A stretch of DNA of 64,000 nt from JAKOUY01 sp037045185 (GTDB lineage Bacteria; Actinomycetota; Acidimicrobiia; Acidimicrobiales; Ilumatobacteraceae), in NCBI GenBank assembly GCA_037045185.1, contig JBAOHQ010000008.1, positions 186,001-250,000 of the forward strand, written 5' to 3'. The position numbers and the translations under genes were made by a program. Below are positions 15,399 to 27,018 of this stretch, piece after piece; within the stretch, counting starts at the first letter, position 1, and each line of letters starts with the position of its first letter. Under the pieces are notes generated by a model. It was given only the letters and a program-made list of their open reading frames with translations. It made no database searches and was not told the origin of the DNA.

Positions 15399-16352
15399 GT
15401 GACTCGACGATTCGGCGTGGTGATGCTCGCCGCGGCCTGCGTGATGGCGCCACTGGTCAGCGCCACCACGGTCGGCGGTGCGGCCAACGGCATCATCGCC
15501 TACCACGGGGCCGGGCGGTCGGTCCCCACGATCGGGATCATCACCGATTCGTCCGGGGCGGGCATTCGCTGGACGAACTCCTCGGCGCCGCTGCGCCGGT
15601 TCAACTTCCTGTACGACGGTGAGTCGTGCCGGCGGACGTACTCGCGCTCGTGCCGCGGTAGGGAGGGACGCCGGCCACCCAGCGCGTACCAGGCGATGCG
15701 CAACCGCGCCGGCCAATGGGGGACCGAGCTGATGGTGATGGTGATGGGCTACAACGATCCGGGCAAGACCTTCCGCCGCGCCGTGGACGCCATCGTCGGC
15801 GAGGCCCGCCGCCAGGGGATCAAGCACGTGATGTGGTTGACCCTGCGGACAGCGGACGTCTCCTACGTGTCACCCACCTACTACTCGAACGCCTACACGT
15901 TCTACGACAACAACAAGATCCTGCTGCAGAAGGCCGAGCAGTACGGCGGCTACCTGCAGATCGCCGACTATGCCACGTGGTCGACGGGGAGGAAGTCGTG
16001 GTTCTCCCGCGACGGCGTGCACTACACGCGCAGCGGGGCGTGGGCGACGGCGGACTACATCGCCCAGATGGCCGCTCGGGTGATCCGCGGTGAGACCATC
16101 ACTCCGGGCTCGACCGGCGATCCGGGCCTTCCGGCATGGGCGGCGCTCCGTCTGGGTTCGCGCGGAATCCTGGTGGAGATGGTGCAGAACGCGCTGCATC
16201 GCTTCGACCTGTGGGGCAACTCCGCCAGCGGCGTCTTCGACACCACCGTGGCCAACGCCGTCAAGCGGTTCCAGGCCGCCCACGGGTTGCCGGTGACCGG
16301 CGTGGTCGATTCGCGAACGGCGGCGGCGCTGGGCATCCACCCCGACGGCTGA
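15399..16352 (+). CDS. Secreted SGNH-hydrolase-like protein with peptidoglycan-binding domain
   Basis: A 317-residue exported protein. The signal peptide runs to about residue 30 (MTRRFGVVMLAAACVMAPLVSA). The SGNH part includes IGIITDSSGAGIRW, where the nucleophile Ser would sit, and the C-terminal block DGVHYT carrying the D-x-x-H pair. From about residue 240 there is a PG_binding_1 domain (LRLGSRGILVEMVQNAL ... FDTTVANAVKRFQAAHGLPVTG). It would act on the cell envelope as an esterase tethered to the wall. GTG 15399 follows the purine-rich GGGAAGGGGG. Confidence 0.75.
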   Translation: MTRRFGVVMLAAACVMAPLVSATTVGGAANGIIAYHGAGRSVPTIGIITDSSGAGIRWTNSSAPLRRFNFLYDGESCRRTYSRSCRGREGRRPPSAYQAMRNRAGQWGTELMVMVMGYNDPGKTFRRAVDAIVGEARRQGIKHVMWLTLRTADVSYVSPTYYSNAYTFYDNNKILLQKAEQYGGYLQIADYATWSTGRKSWFSRDGVHYTRSGAWATADYIAQMAARVIRGETITPGSTGDPGLPAWAALRLGSRGILVEMVQNALHRFDLWGNSASGVFDTTVANAVKRFQAAHGLPVTGVVDSRTAAALGIHPDG

Positions 16353-16388
16353 CCTCGGTCACGACACTGGCTGGGCAAGACTGCATCG

Positions 16389-17999
16389 GTGCGATCCACC
16401 GTCATCACCCGACGCCTGGTCGCCGCCACCCCGCTCGCGGTAGCGGTCTGCGCGTGGCTGTTGGTCGTGCGCTTGGCCTGGCTGCTGTGGCGCACCGACG
16501 TCGCCATCGCCTACGTCGCCGATGTCAGCCGGGCCGACGCCCCGTGGTACTACCGGCTGGCGGCGCTGTGGGGCGGCCCGCAGGGCTCGCTCCTGCTCTT
16601 TGCTGCCGTGGTGGCCGCGGCCGCGGTCGTCGGCCTGCACCGTGGGGCGCCGCGCTGGGTCACCGCAGCGGCCACAGCCACCTCGGCGGCGTTGGTGATC
16701 GTCACGCTGTCGGTGGCCAACCCGTTCACCCGCCGGGACGCACCAGCGGTCCGCGGCGCCGGACTGACGCCCATCCTGGAGCACCCGGCGATGGCGGTGC
16801 ACCCCCCGGTGCTCTATGCCGGCTTCGGCGCGGCATTCGTCGCCGCCATTCGCATGGCCGCCCGACGCAGCCCGGCCGCGGCGTTGCGTTGGACAGTGGT
16901 GTTGCTGACCGCGGCCATGACCCTCGGGGCGCTGTGGAGCTACGTCGAACAGGGCTGGGGCGGATACTGGGCCTGGGACCCGGTGGAGAACACCTCGCTG
17001 CTGGTCTGGGTGGCCGCTGTGGTGGCGCTGCACGCCCGGCAGGTGTCCCGGTTCGCCGCCGTGCCGTGGCTGGCGACGCTGGTGGGCAGCGCCATGGTCC
17101 GCAGCGGGCGGACCCCGTCGATCCATGGATTTGCCGAGCACCCGGCCGTCGGCTGGGCGCTGATCGCGCTGGCCGTTGGGTCGCTTGGCTGGGTCGTGGC
17201 CGGCGGGGTCGGTCCGCACCCTGTTGACAGTCGGGGTGACGGCGAGCGTGACGGCCGCCGTGACGGCCAGAGCGCTGCTCAACGAGGCGCAGCCGTGGTG
17301 ATGAGTGTGCTGGCCATGCTGGTGGCCCTCGGCACGTTCCTTCCAGCGCTGATCGGATGGATCACGGGCCGGCGAGTGGCGGTGCGCGGCCCCTACTTCA
17401 GCCGGGTGCTCGGCCCGCTTGCTGCGGTCGTCGCCGTCCTGGTCGCCGCCGCGCTGCTGCGCCGGCTCATCGCCCGGCGCCGCTTGGTGGTGGCCCACGC
17501 CGGGGTGCTCGTCCTGCTCGGCGGGTTCGTCGCCACCGCCTTCGACACCAGCGAGCGGGTCAACCTTGCCGCCGGGCGTCCCGCCGTGGCCGCCGGGTTG
17601 GACGTCACCCTGCAGCGCATCGACGTCCTCGCCGGCCCGCGCCCGGGGACGTCGGCTGTGCAGGCCACGATGACCGTCGACGGATCCACCTTCCGCCCGG
17701 CGCTGGTGGCCTACCCCGAGCTGCGCGGCGTGCTGGCCGAGACGGCGCTGCGCAGCCGCCCGTGGGGCGACGTCCAGGTCGCCCTGTCCGATGCCACGGA
17801 TGCGGGCACCGCCGTGGTGGATGTCCGCAGGAGGCCGCTCACCTGGCTGGTGTGGATCGGCGCGCTGCTGATCACGGTGGGGGCGATTCCCCGTCGCCGC
17901 GGCGCTGGCGCTTGCGGGCCAGGAGCTCCTGCATCGTCGCCGGCGCTGGACCACGCCCTGCCACCGGCTGACGCCGCGGCGCCGCCGGGCCCGGGGTGA
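16389..17999 (+). CDS. CcmF/NrfE-like cytochrome c haem-lyase subunit
   Basis: A 536-residue membrane protein with about 12 helices. It carries the WWD-type haem-handling motif WGGYWAWDPVEN (about 197-208) and the conserved His-Pro segment MAVHPPVLYAG, as in CcmF. CcmF joins haem to apocytochrome c at the outer face of the membrane. It is shorter than enteric CcmF, and no other ccm gene is in the window. The last 128 bases overlap the convergent VWA gene. The C-terminal tail after RRPLTWLVWIGALLITVGAI is Pro/Ala-rich and unlikely to be important. Start GTG 16389 is the first start in the frame. Confidence 0.75.
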   Translation: MRSTVITRRLVAATPLAVAVCAWLLVVRLAWLLWRTDVAIAYVADVSRADAPWYYRLAALWGGPQGSLLLFAAVVAAAAVVGLHRGAPRWVTAAATATSAALVIVTLSVANPFTRRDAPAVRGAGLTPILEHPAMAVHPPVLYAGFGAAFVAAIRMAARRSPAAALRWTVVLLTAAMTLGALWSYVEQGWGGYWAWDPVENTSLLVWVAAVVALHARQVSRFAAVPWLATLVGSAMVRSGRTPSIHGFAEHPAVGWALIALAVGSLGWVVAGGVGPHPVDSRGDGERDGRRDGQSAAQRGAAVVMSVLAMLVALGTFLPALIGWITGRRVAVRGPYFSRVLGPLAAVVAVLVAAALLRRLIARRRLVVAHAGVLVLLGGFVATAFDTSERVNLAAGRPAVAAGLDVTLQRIDVLAGPRPGTSAVQATMTVDGSTFRPALVAYPELRGVLAETALRSRPWGDVQVALSDATDAGTAVVDVRRRPLTWLVWIGALLITVGAIPRRRGAGACGPGAPASSPALDHALPPADAAAPPGPG

Positions 18000-20714
18000 C
18001 CGGGGCGGCTGGGGTGACCGGGGTGACCGGGGTGACCGGCCGGTCGCCGGGCGACGGCGGTCCGGCGCGCCGTGCAGCCACGGCCCGCTTGCCGCGTGGC
18101 TGCAGGGCTTCGGTGGGATCGGGCGCACCCATCCTGGGCAGCGCGGCCCGGACCCGGCCGAAGGCGCCGGCCAACCCCGCTCTGGCACCTGCCACGGTGG
18201 CGCCACGCACCGATAGGCGGGACAGGGCGACGGCGATCGGCCACAGCAGCGCAGCGAGCAGCAGGAACAGCCCGGCGAGGGCGACGGGCCGTGACCCGGC
18301 CCGCAGCCCGGCCGTGTCGAAGGCCTGCTCCGGCGTGATGTCGGCCCGGCCTCCGGTCAACGACGCCAGCCGGGCCAGGGTGTTGGCGTCGGCCGCGCCG
18401 GGGGCGAACTCGGCCGGATAGCTGTCGTTGGCCAGCGTGCTGCTGGCCAACACCGTCTCACCGCCGGCGTCTACCCGGGTGCCCACGGCATAGGTGCCCG
18501 CCCGGCTCACGGTGGTGTCGCCCTCGAAGGTGTTGCCGGCGGTACGGACCAGCGGGACCTCAATGCGCTGACCGTCGGGGCCGGCCACCACGGCCGTCGC
18601 CGCAGCGCCGTCGGGGAACGCGTCGGCGCTCTGCACCGAGACGTGCAGCCGCCCGTTGGAGATCGTGGCCTGCGCAGCGCCGAGGGTGTCTCCGGTCTGG
18701 AAGGTGGACTTCACCAGGCGGGTCCAGAAGTCGACGTATCCGTCCCAGTCCGCCCAGCGCTTCGACCAGCCCGACGAGGCGTCGCTGGTCCACGACGACA
18801 CCCTGCCGAGACCGGCCTGCCAGCTCGCCAGCAGGGGATCGCGGTCAGGGCCGATGCGCATCAGCGTCGACGCCGTTCCCTTGGTGGTGGTGGCGACGTA
18901 GCCGAGCAGCGCCGGGGCACTGGTCAGTGGGGCGACCACGGGGTCGGCGCTGGTGATCTCCGGGGTGAACTCGCCCTCGTTGATGAAGTTGCGGCTCGCG
19001 ATGACGGCCTCCTGGGCCATGATCTCGGGCACGTCCGCCAGGTTCTTGCCCGGATAGAAACGACCGTGACCGGCCTCGGCGATGCGGGCCAACTGCGGTG
19101 CGGCGCCCTCGCCAGTACCCAGAACGGACACGGAGATGCGTTGCTCGTCGTACAGCGTCGCCGCCTCCTCGGCAGCCTGGCTGATGAGCCGCTCGTCGGT
19201 GAACCCGTCGGTGAACACGATGATGTGCTTCAGTTCGGCGGCCGACGACTTGAGGGCGTCGGCGGCGGTGCGCAGCGAGGCGAGGATATTGGTGTTGCCG
19301 TCGGCGCGCAGCCGGCGCAACCCGTCGTCGATCACGTCGGCGCCGGGCTTCTTCTGCAGCTCGATCACCCACGCGGCGGCCGAGTTCCAGGCGACGACGC
19401 CCACCTCGTCGTTCGGTGTCAGCGACTGGATGGCTCGCTCGGCGGCGGCGCGGGAGATGTCGGTCTTGTTGACCCCACCCTCGGCGGCGTTGGCGCCCAT
19501 CGTGGTCTCGCCGTTGCGGCAGTGACAGGCGGCCATCGAACCGGACGTGTCGATGCTGAGCACTTCGGCGACCGTGCGCCGCCGCTTGGGATCGAGGATC
19601 TCGCTGTCCACCGGGCAGAAGATCGCCGAGCGGTGACTCCCGGTAGCCGCCCGCGCCGTAGCTGCGCGGCCCGCCCACGGTGAGCAGGCCGCGGCCGAGA
19701 TCGCGGACGACGGTGGACAGGTTGGCGATCTGCTCGGCGGAAAGCTGCGCGGCGCTGACGTCGACCAGCACCACGCCGGTGTAGGTCGCCAGATCTTGCA
19801 CGGCAGGGAGCTGGGCGGGGGAGACCACCTCGGTGGCCACACCACCGGCGTCGCAGGGCGTTGTCCAACGTCGCCGCCTCGCCGGCCGTGCCCTCCACCA
19901 CCAGGATCTTGGCCGGACCCTGCACCGGCACGGCGGCGAACGCCTGATCGTTGCGCGGCTGGACGTCACCTGGCGCGGCGACCGCCACCTGATAGCGCAG
20001 CACGGCGCCGGCCTGGTCGACGCGGACGTCCTGGAAGGTGATCGTGTTGTCGCCGGGTTGCAACGTCACGACCTTGGAGTCGAGGTCGCTCCCGTCCCGG
20101 CGCAGTGTCACCGTGGCCTGGCCGGCCCGGCTGGCCTCGACGTGGGCCGTCACCGTGACCCGATCACCCACCCGGGCCAGGCGGGGCACGACGATCTTGG
20201 ACACCGCGGCGTCGGCGCCACCCCCGGATTCGATCACGTGTGTGTCGACCGGGACCCCGGTGACCGACAGCTGCGTGGCCTCGGCCGTGGCGTTGCCGGC
20301 CGTGGCCCGGCCGTCGCTGATCAGCACCAGGCGGCGCTTGGCGTCCGAGGGCAGGACGGCTGAACCGAGACGAATGGCGCTGGCGATGTCCGTGGCCGAC
20401 GAGTCGATCACCACCGATGCCCCGTCGAACACCGACGAGGCCTGCAGCAGGCGGTCGAGCCGGGATTCGGCGCCGAACACCACCACCGCACTGAGCGCGT
20501 CCTCCGGGCGTTTGGCCAGTGCCGACTTCAGCCAGGCCTCGGCCGCCCCGGTCCCCGTGGAACCGAGCGAGGCCGAACGGTCGAGCAGGAAGACGGTCGC
20601 CTGTCGGTCACTGCCGCGGTCGATCGATGGCGCCAGCCAGGCGCCGAGGAGCAGCACGGCGACGAGGATGCGCAGCCCGGCCGCCACCCGCCATTGCCCC
20701 CGGCTGACCCCCAG
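17872..20714 (-). CDS. Large VWA-domain membrane protein, last gene of the MoxR operon (frame breaks)
   Basis: Read through two breaks, this gives about 940 residues. A helix (RVAAGLRILVAVLLLGAWLA) opens it. A first VWA-like region has VFLLDRSASLG, and a second has the MIDAS motif DTSGSMAA followed by FTDGFTDER. Between them is a glutamine-amidotransferase-like stretch (VVLVDVSAAQLS, GLLTVGGPRSYGAGGY). After a C-terminal helix (ALAGLFLLLAALLWPIAVAL) comes a basic, Pro-rich tail with PVT repeats. The frame shifts near 19855 and 19620, each consistent with one extra base. No start codon is clear: the frame runs straight on from the preceding BatA-like gene. The two may be one long protein or be joined by an error. 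Confidence 0.65.
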
Positions 20715-22535
20715 GCCGCGCCAGGCGAGCCACGCCTCGACGGCGACGATCGCCAGGAGGGCGAGCACCACCCAGGCCAGCGAGGCTGGAGGCCACCTGG
20801 CGCGGCCTGGGTGGCCGGCCTGGTTCCGGGATCGGAGGTGGTCAGCGTGGTGCGCGGGGCGACGGCGGACTCGGCCGCCGGTGGGTTGACGGCGACGAGC
20901 ACGGTCGGGACGTTCGGCCACGCTGATCACCCAGAACCCCGGCGCGGCTGGCCGGGGGAGGCAGGTCGCCGGCGGCGAGTTCGAAGCGCTGACCACCCGG
21001 GCCGCGACCACCGTGGCGCGGGACGGCCGGGTCGATCGGGAGGTCGGCGCCGACGTCGATCTTCTGCGGTGCTGATGGTCAGCCCGGTGAGTTCGGTGAG
21101 CAGCCGGTCGCCCAGGCTGCGGGAAGGCCACCTGCACCGCCAGGTTGCTGTCGGTGAGGGAGAAGGTGAGGTAGGCGAAGCGCCGCCCGGCGCTGACGCC
21201 ACGCATCAGCAGCGGCGCGTTCTCGCCGGCGACGAGGACGTCGACCTGCGGGGTGGGTGTGACCCGCTGGGCGGTGGCGATGGCCACCCCGTGACAGGTC
21301 GATCCCGGCCAGCAGCGGGTCCTCGCTGTGGACCAGGGTCACCGAGGGCGTCTCCACCACACCGGCCGCTGCCGGCGCCGGGCAACGCCGCCCGGGCTGG
21401 CCACGGCCAGGAACGGCGCCTTCGGCGTCGGCGGGCACTGCCACGCCGTCGTAGATGACCGACGTCGTACCCGGTCGCCGTCGGGAGTGGCGCCCTCGCT
21501 CGGCGACGTCGACGGTGACACCCGGAATCGAGGTCAACAGCTCCGTCCAGAACACCCCCGATCCGGCGATCAGCACCTTGCGATCCGGGCGCCGGTCGGC
21601 GACGGCCACGCCGACGTCGTCGGCAGCGAGGATGTCACCGCCATCCGAGCGACGCCTCCACCCGCTCGCCGCGCTGGGAGGTCCACCTCGACGGTGAGCG
21701 GCTGCGCTGCCGGGATGGTCACCCGCTGGGTCGCCGCGGTGACGCCGTCGACGTCGAAGCGCAACTGCTGGGTCACCGCCGAGTCGCCGTGGTTGCGCAG
21801 GGTGACACGGGCGTGGAGCCCGCTGCCACGCGGCTCCACGTCCACTCGCTCGACGGAGCGGTTGGCAGCCGTGGCGCCGATGCGTTCGTAGCGCGTGCCC
21901 GGCGGCAGCAGCTTCTGCTCCTCGTCGGTCAATCCGCCGTCGGACAGCAGCACGAAGCCGATCGGCTCGGTGCCGGTGTCCAGGCTCTCGGCCAGGCTGA
22001 ACGCCTCGGCGAAGTCGGCACGACCCTGCCCGGCCTCCAGACCACGGCAGCGCGCTGGCCAGCGCGTCGCGGTCGCCGCTGGCCGTCAGCGCCACCCGAG
22101 GGTGCTGCCCGGCCACCACGACGGAGGCCAGCCCGCCATCGGGGAGTTCCCCGGCCAGTGCCCTGGCCTTCGCCGTTGCTGCGGCCAGGCGTGTCGGGGA
22201 CACGTCGGTGGCGCGCGCATCGACGATGAGGCGTCGACGATGAACACGGTGTGCGCCGCCAGGGTGGCGGGCTGCAAGCGAACCGGTCTGGCGACGGCCA
22301 GGGCCAGGCCACACACGGCCAGCAACTGTGCCAGGAGCAGGGCGCTCCAGCGCAGCCGCTGCCACGGCGTGGCCGAGCTGACCGGCCGTTCCAGGGTGCG
22401 CCACAGGAACGTCGAGCTCACCGTCACCTCCTGGCGGCGGGGGCGCAGGATGTGCAGCAGGATCACGGGGATGGCGAGGGCCGCCAGGCCGAGTCCGGCC
22501 GGGTTGGTCAGGCTCCAGCCGAAGGCCACGATCAT
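20715..22535 (-). CDS. BatA-like VWA membrane protein, heavily frame-broken
   Basis: The N-terminus MIVAFGWSLTNPAGLGLAA followed by IPVILLHILRPRRQEV is the Aer-Reg/BatA N-domain, with a second helix (ALLLAQLLAVCGLALAVARP). The VWA MIDAS motif appears as FIVDASSSM. Later pieces in different frames (GFVLLSDGGLTDEEQ; VLIAGSGVFWTELLTS; PSVTLVHSEDPLLAGIDL; FAYLTFSLTDSNLAVQV; a final helix WVVLALLAIVAVEAWLAWRG) line up as one BatA-type protein of about 600 residues. I count roughly ten frame changes between 22330 and 20800, mostly explained by single extra bases. ATG 22535 overlaps the DUF58 stop (ATGA). Given the intact operon around it, errors are more likely than decay. Confidence 0.6.
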
Positions 22536-23403
22536 CGGGCGACCCCGTGCTCGCGCAGACCACCGAGGACGACCTCGGCGATGGGCTGCTCGGCAGGCAC
22601 CAGCTGGTACGCCGCCCCCCGTGACCGGCAGCGGGCGGCGCAGTCGGCCAGCCACGCCTGGACGGCCGCCGTATAGGACCTGACGCTGTCGTGGCTCAGG
22701 CTGACAGCCACCCGCTCGGCGGTTTCGGCGTCGATCACGTCGACGTCCCCGGACAGCTCACCCTCCAGGCTGGGGGAGATCTCCTCGGCGGCCAGGACGT
22801 GCAGGATCGTGACGTCACCACCGCGCGCCGGGAGGCGATCGATGGCCGGCTCCCAGCTCGGGGTGAGCAGGTCGCTGATCACGACCGTGGCCCCTGCCGG
22901 GCCGGGCCGGGCCAGGAGATCCTGGGCGGCCGTGCGCAGATCCGTCCGACCCGCCGTCTCCAACCCACCCAGAACGTCGAACAGCGCGCCGACGGCGTGA
23001 CGTCCGGTGAACCGTTGCGCCGGCCGGGATGGTGGCTCGAGATGCAAGGTGACGATGTCCCGGCGGGTCAATGCTAGAAAGCCGATCGCCCCTGCCACGC
23101 GGACCGCCTGGCGCAGCTTGCCGTAGTGGCCCATCGACGCCGACGTGTCCACCAGCAGGCGCAGGTTCAACTCGTCCTCGGCCTCGAACAGCTTGATGAA
23201 CAGCTGCCCGGTCCGGGCGTACAGGGCGTAGTCGATCCGCCGGTAGTCGTCGCCCGGGTGGTATTCGCGCTCGTCGGCGAAGTCCAGCGAGTTGCCGAAG
23301 CGGGGCGAGCGGTGCTCACCGGTGAACCGGCCGGCGAGGCGCCGCCGGCTGGCCAGCTGCAGCCGCTCCAACTGGGCGAGCAGCGCCGGTTCGAGCAGTT
23401 CGT

Positions 23404-23407
<4 letters not shown>
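22532..23407 (-). CDS. DUF58 (VWA-like) protein
   Basis: A 291-residue soluble protein. It has the DUF58 signature REYHPGDDYRRIDYALYARTG (split across residues 48-68) and the metal-site motif DTSAS (87-91). DUF58 proteins nearly always accompany MoxR AAA+ ATPases, as here, where GTG 23407 overlaps the moxR stop (GTGA). Such pairs are thought to work in protein maturation or complex assembly at the membrane. The C-terminus overlaps the BatA-like start. Confidence 0.88.
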
Positions 23408-24420
<1,013 letters not shown>

Positions 24421-24427
24421 CGTGTCC

Positions 24428-26092
24428 TCAGGTCTGTTGCAGGTGGTCGAAGTACGCCAGCACGAGCGAGCGCACGGCGGGCGAGACGGTCTGGGTGTTC
24501 ATCGCGTCGGTGGCCTGGCGGGCGTAGTCGCCGATGGCCTCGGACAGCGGGACTCGGGCGGTGCCGGTGTTGGTCTGGCCGTTGGTCTTGCCGATGGTTC
24601 CGCCCTGGCCGCTGCCGGTGCCCCCGCCCACCGAGCCGGACTGGCCGCCGGATCCGTGCGCTGGGTCAAAGATGGTGGCGGTGTCGGGTCGCTGGCCGGC
24701 CTTGGGCCCATGGGCGGTGCCGGTGCCTCCCTGCCCGGCGCCGGTCCCGCCCTTGCCCGGCGAGCACCCGTTGCACCCGCCACCGCCGCCCCCGCCGGCC
24801 GTGCCGGAGCCGCCCGAACCGGAACCGGACCCCGAACCGGAACCCTGACCGGAACCCTGACCGGAACCGGCGCCACCGGCGCCCGAACCGGAACCCGATC
24901 CGGACCCGTTGCCCGAGCCCTGACCCTTGCCCTGACCCGAGCCTGGACCCTGGCCCTGACCCGAGCCTGGACCCTGGCCCTGACCGGCGCCTGGACCCTG
25001 GGCGGCGGATTGGGCGGTGTCGCCGGCGCGCTGGGCCGCGGTTGCCGCATCCTGGGCCGCCTGCTGGGCCGACACCGCGGCATCCGCAGCGGCTGCAGCG
25101 GCGCCCGCTTCGCCGAGCGCGGCCTGGGCACTGGCCACGTCGCCAGCGCGCAGCGCGGTCGCTGCTCGTTGCAGGGCAGCCGACGCAGCCGGGCTGCCGG
25201 CGGCCTGGGTGGCAGCCAATGCCTCCAGGCGCTTGGCGGCAGCCTCACGTTCGGCGGGGGTCATCGATGGCAGCTTGTCGGCGAGCGCCGTCATCTGGTC
25301 GGCGGCCGACTGCTCGCCCGACGCGCCTGGCATCGGCTCCTGCTGCAGGCTGCGGGTGAGCCCCTCGGTGGCGGCCTTCTGGCCGAGCAGGTTCGGCGAG
25401 ACCGTCTGGCGCAGCTCCGCGGCGGCCTGGTCGATCAGCTCCTTGGCGCGATCGAGACTGGAGGTCCTCTTCAGCTGTTCGGTCAGCTGGCGAAGGCGCT
25501 TGGCCGCGTCGGCACTGCCCGGTTTGGCGGCGATCGTGGCCGTTTCGGCGTCCAACTGCGACACCGCGGCGGCGACGGCGGCTCGCTCTCGGCGCTGCTG
25601 GGCGCGTCTGGCATCTTGCGGGTTGGAGACGAACGTCAGCCCGACGGCAAGCGCGGCGATGCACGCTCCCGCCAGGACCGATCGCCGCCGCCAGGGCAGC
25701 GGCAGCGCGCCGGCAGGGTCCGCGTTGGTGGCCAGCGCGGCAGCGCGGGCGTGGATGCGTGCCGGGAACCCATCGGGCCCGACGAACTGCAGCGAGGTGG
25801 CGAAGGCGTCGTGGGTGGACAGCGCCCGGTCCGCGGCACGGGCAACGACCATGTCGGGGAGCCTGGTGACGACGGCGGCGCCGACGATGATCACCAGTCC
25901 GGCCACGGCTGCCACCGCGGCTGCCGGCTGGGGCCACGTGGCGGTGGTGTACCGGGAGAACACGACGAGACCGAGGGCCACCGCAGCCAGGACCGGGGCG
26001 GCCAGTTGCATCGTGTCCACGGCCCAGACCAGCCGGAGCCGCCGTCGGGTCCGCCCGAGGAGCAGGCGCACTGGTGGCGGTGCTGCGATCAT
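24428..26092 (-). CDS. Coiled-coil membrane protein with long Gly/Ser/Gln-rich linker
   Basis: A 554-residue protein of no named family that I recognise. Two hydrophobic helices lie near the N-terminus (about 29-45 and 58-77) and one near 140. A long Ala/Gln/Glu/Lys helical region (about 160-370) is followed by 120 residues of GQGPGSGQG- and GSGSG-type repeats, a GCNGC motif, and a conserved-looking end (PLSEAIGDYARQATDAM and the C-terminal AYFDHLQQT). In similar MoxR operons the gene between the ABC permease and moxR encodes a protein of this kind. ATG 26092 overlaps the permease stop (ATGA). Confidence 0.75.
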   Translation of the reverse strand: MIAAPPPVRLLLGRTRRRLRLVWAVDTMQLAAPVLAAVALGLVVFSRYTTATWPQPAAAVAAVAGLVIIVGAAVVTRLPDMVVARAADRALSTHDAFATSLQFVGPDGFPARIHARAAALATNADPAGALPLPWRRRSVLAGACIAALAVGLTFVSNPQDARRAQQRRERAAVAAAVSQLDAETATIAAKPGSADAAKRLRQLTEQLKRTSSLDRAKELIDQAAAELRQTVSPNLLGQKAATEGLTRSLQQEPMPGASGEQSAADQMTALADKLPSMTPAEREAAAKRLEALAATQAAGSPAASAALQRAATALRAGDVASAQAALGEAGAAAAAADAAVSAQQAAQDAATAAQRAGDTAQSAAQGPGAGQGQGPGSGQGQGPGSGQGKGQGSGNGSGSGSGSGAGGAGSGQGSGQGSGSGSGSGSGGSGTAGGGGGGGCNGCSPGKGGTGAGQGGTGTAHGPKAGQRPDTATIFDPAHGSGGQSGSVGGGTGSGQGGTIGKTNGQTNTGTARVPLSEAIGDYARQATDAMNTQTVSPAVRSLVLAYFDHLQQT

Positions 26093-27018
26093 CGTTCCAC
26101 CTCCGCAGGGGTTCGTAGGGCACGGACACCTCGCACCGCCGCCAGCGCGGCCAGGGCGGCGAGGACCAGGGCGCCGATGAGCCATGCCGGGAACGGGTCA
26201 CCGCGATCTACCTGGACGTCGTCGTCGGGGAACCAGGCGAACCACGATCCTCCGGAGCTCTGCCACTCCTGAACCATGCTGCGCCGCAACCCGCTGAGCG
26301 GGGCGTCGGCGGTCTGACCGGAGTCACTGCCCACGGCGTCGGCGACGATGGCGACCGGGTTCAGCGTCACCAGGAACGCCGGTACCTGGGTGGGATCGCC
26401 ACCGCTGGAGTCGTCGGCGACGTTGGCCACCACGAACAGCAGCGGACCGATCAGGAGCACGAACAGGGTGACCCCGTAGGCCATCAGCGTGGCGCCCTGG
26501 ACCCGCTTGGCGCGCGCCGACAGCGAGGCGATGATCGTGGTCAGCAGGAGGGCTAGCAGGCTGACGATGGCGATGCCGATCACCCCGTCGACGATGCGGA
26601 TCCCGCCGAGGAGGTAGCACACGACGAGGACCGGCAGGGCGCTGATGATCAGCAGCACCAGAAAGCTCATCGACGCAAGGATCTTGCCTGCCAGCAACTG
26701 ACGTGGCCGCAGCAGAGTGATCTGCATCGGCTGCAGCGTCTGTCGTTCGCGCTCACCGGCCAACGACGCCGCGGTGATGCCCGGGACGAAGAAGATGATC
26801 AGCAGCGTCATGACGAGGATGACGGTTTCGAACAGCGCTCGCCCGGTGCGCGTCTGGCGTGTGATGTCGAACTCGTCGAACCCACTGAGCGATTGGAACA
26901 CCAGATAGACGGCGAGCGTCAGCAGCCCGAGGAACACCCCGACGACCCAGAACGGGCGGCTGCTGCGCATCCGCTCGTGGAGCTCGCGACCCAGGACCGG
27001 GTTGACGCGCAGGCTCAT
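26089..27018 (-). CDS. ABC-2 type permease subunit
   Basis: A 309-residue membrane protein with about six helices. NPVLGRELHERMRSSRPF at the N-terminus and LAGERERQTLQPMQITLLRP after helix 2 are typical of ABC-2 permeases of the GldF/NatB kind. The insert between helices 5 and 6 is a 90-residue outside loop. It pairs with the ATPase encoded immediately upstream, which overlaps it by four bases. What is moved, or whether the transporter serves the MoxR/VWA proteins, cannot be told. Confidence 0.85.
   Translation of the reverse strand: MSLRVNPVLGRELHERMRSSRPFWVVGVFLGLLTLAVYLVFQSLSGFDEFDITRQTRTGRALFETVILVMTLLIIFFVPGITAASLAGERERQTLQPMQITLLRPRQLLAGKILASMSFLVLLIISALPVLVVCYLLGGIRIVDGVIGIAIVSLLALLLTTIIASLSARAKRVQGATLMAYGVTLFVLLIGPLLFVVANVADDSSGGDPTQVPAFLVTLNPVAIVADAVGSDSGQTADAPLSGLRRSMVQEWQSSGGSWFAWFPDDDVQVDRGDPFPAWLIGALVLAALAALAAVRGVRALRTPAEVER

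Noticed and set aside
14657..15496. Long N-terminal extension of the MFS protein
   Set aside because: The extension is antisense to the winged-helix regulator, and the protein starts normally at ATG 14656 with the usual MFS opening.
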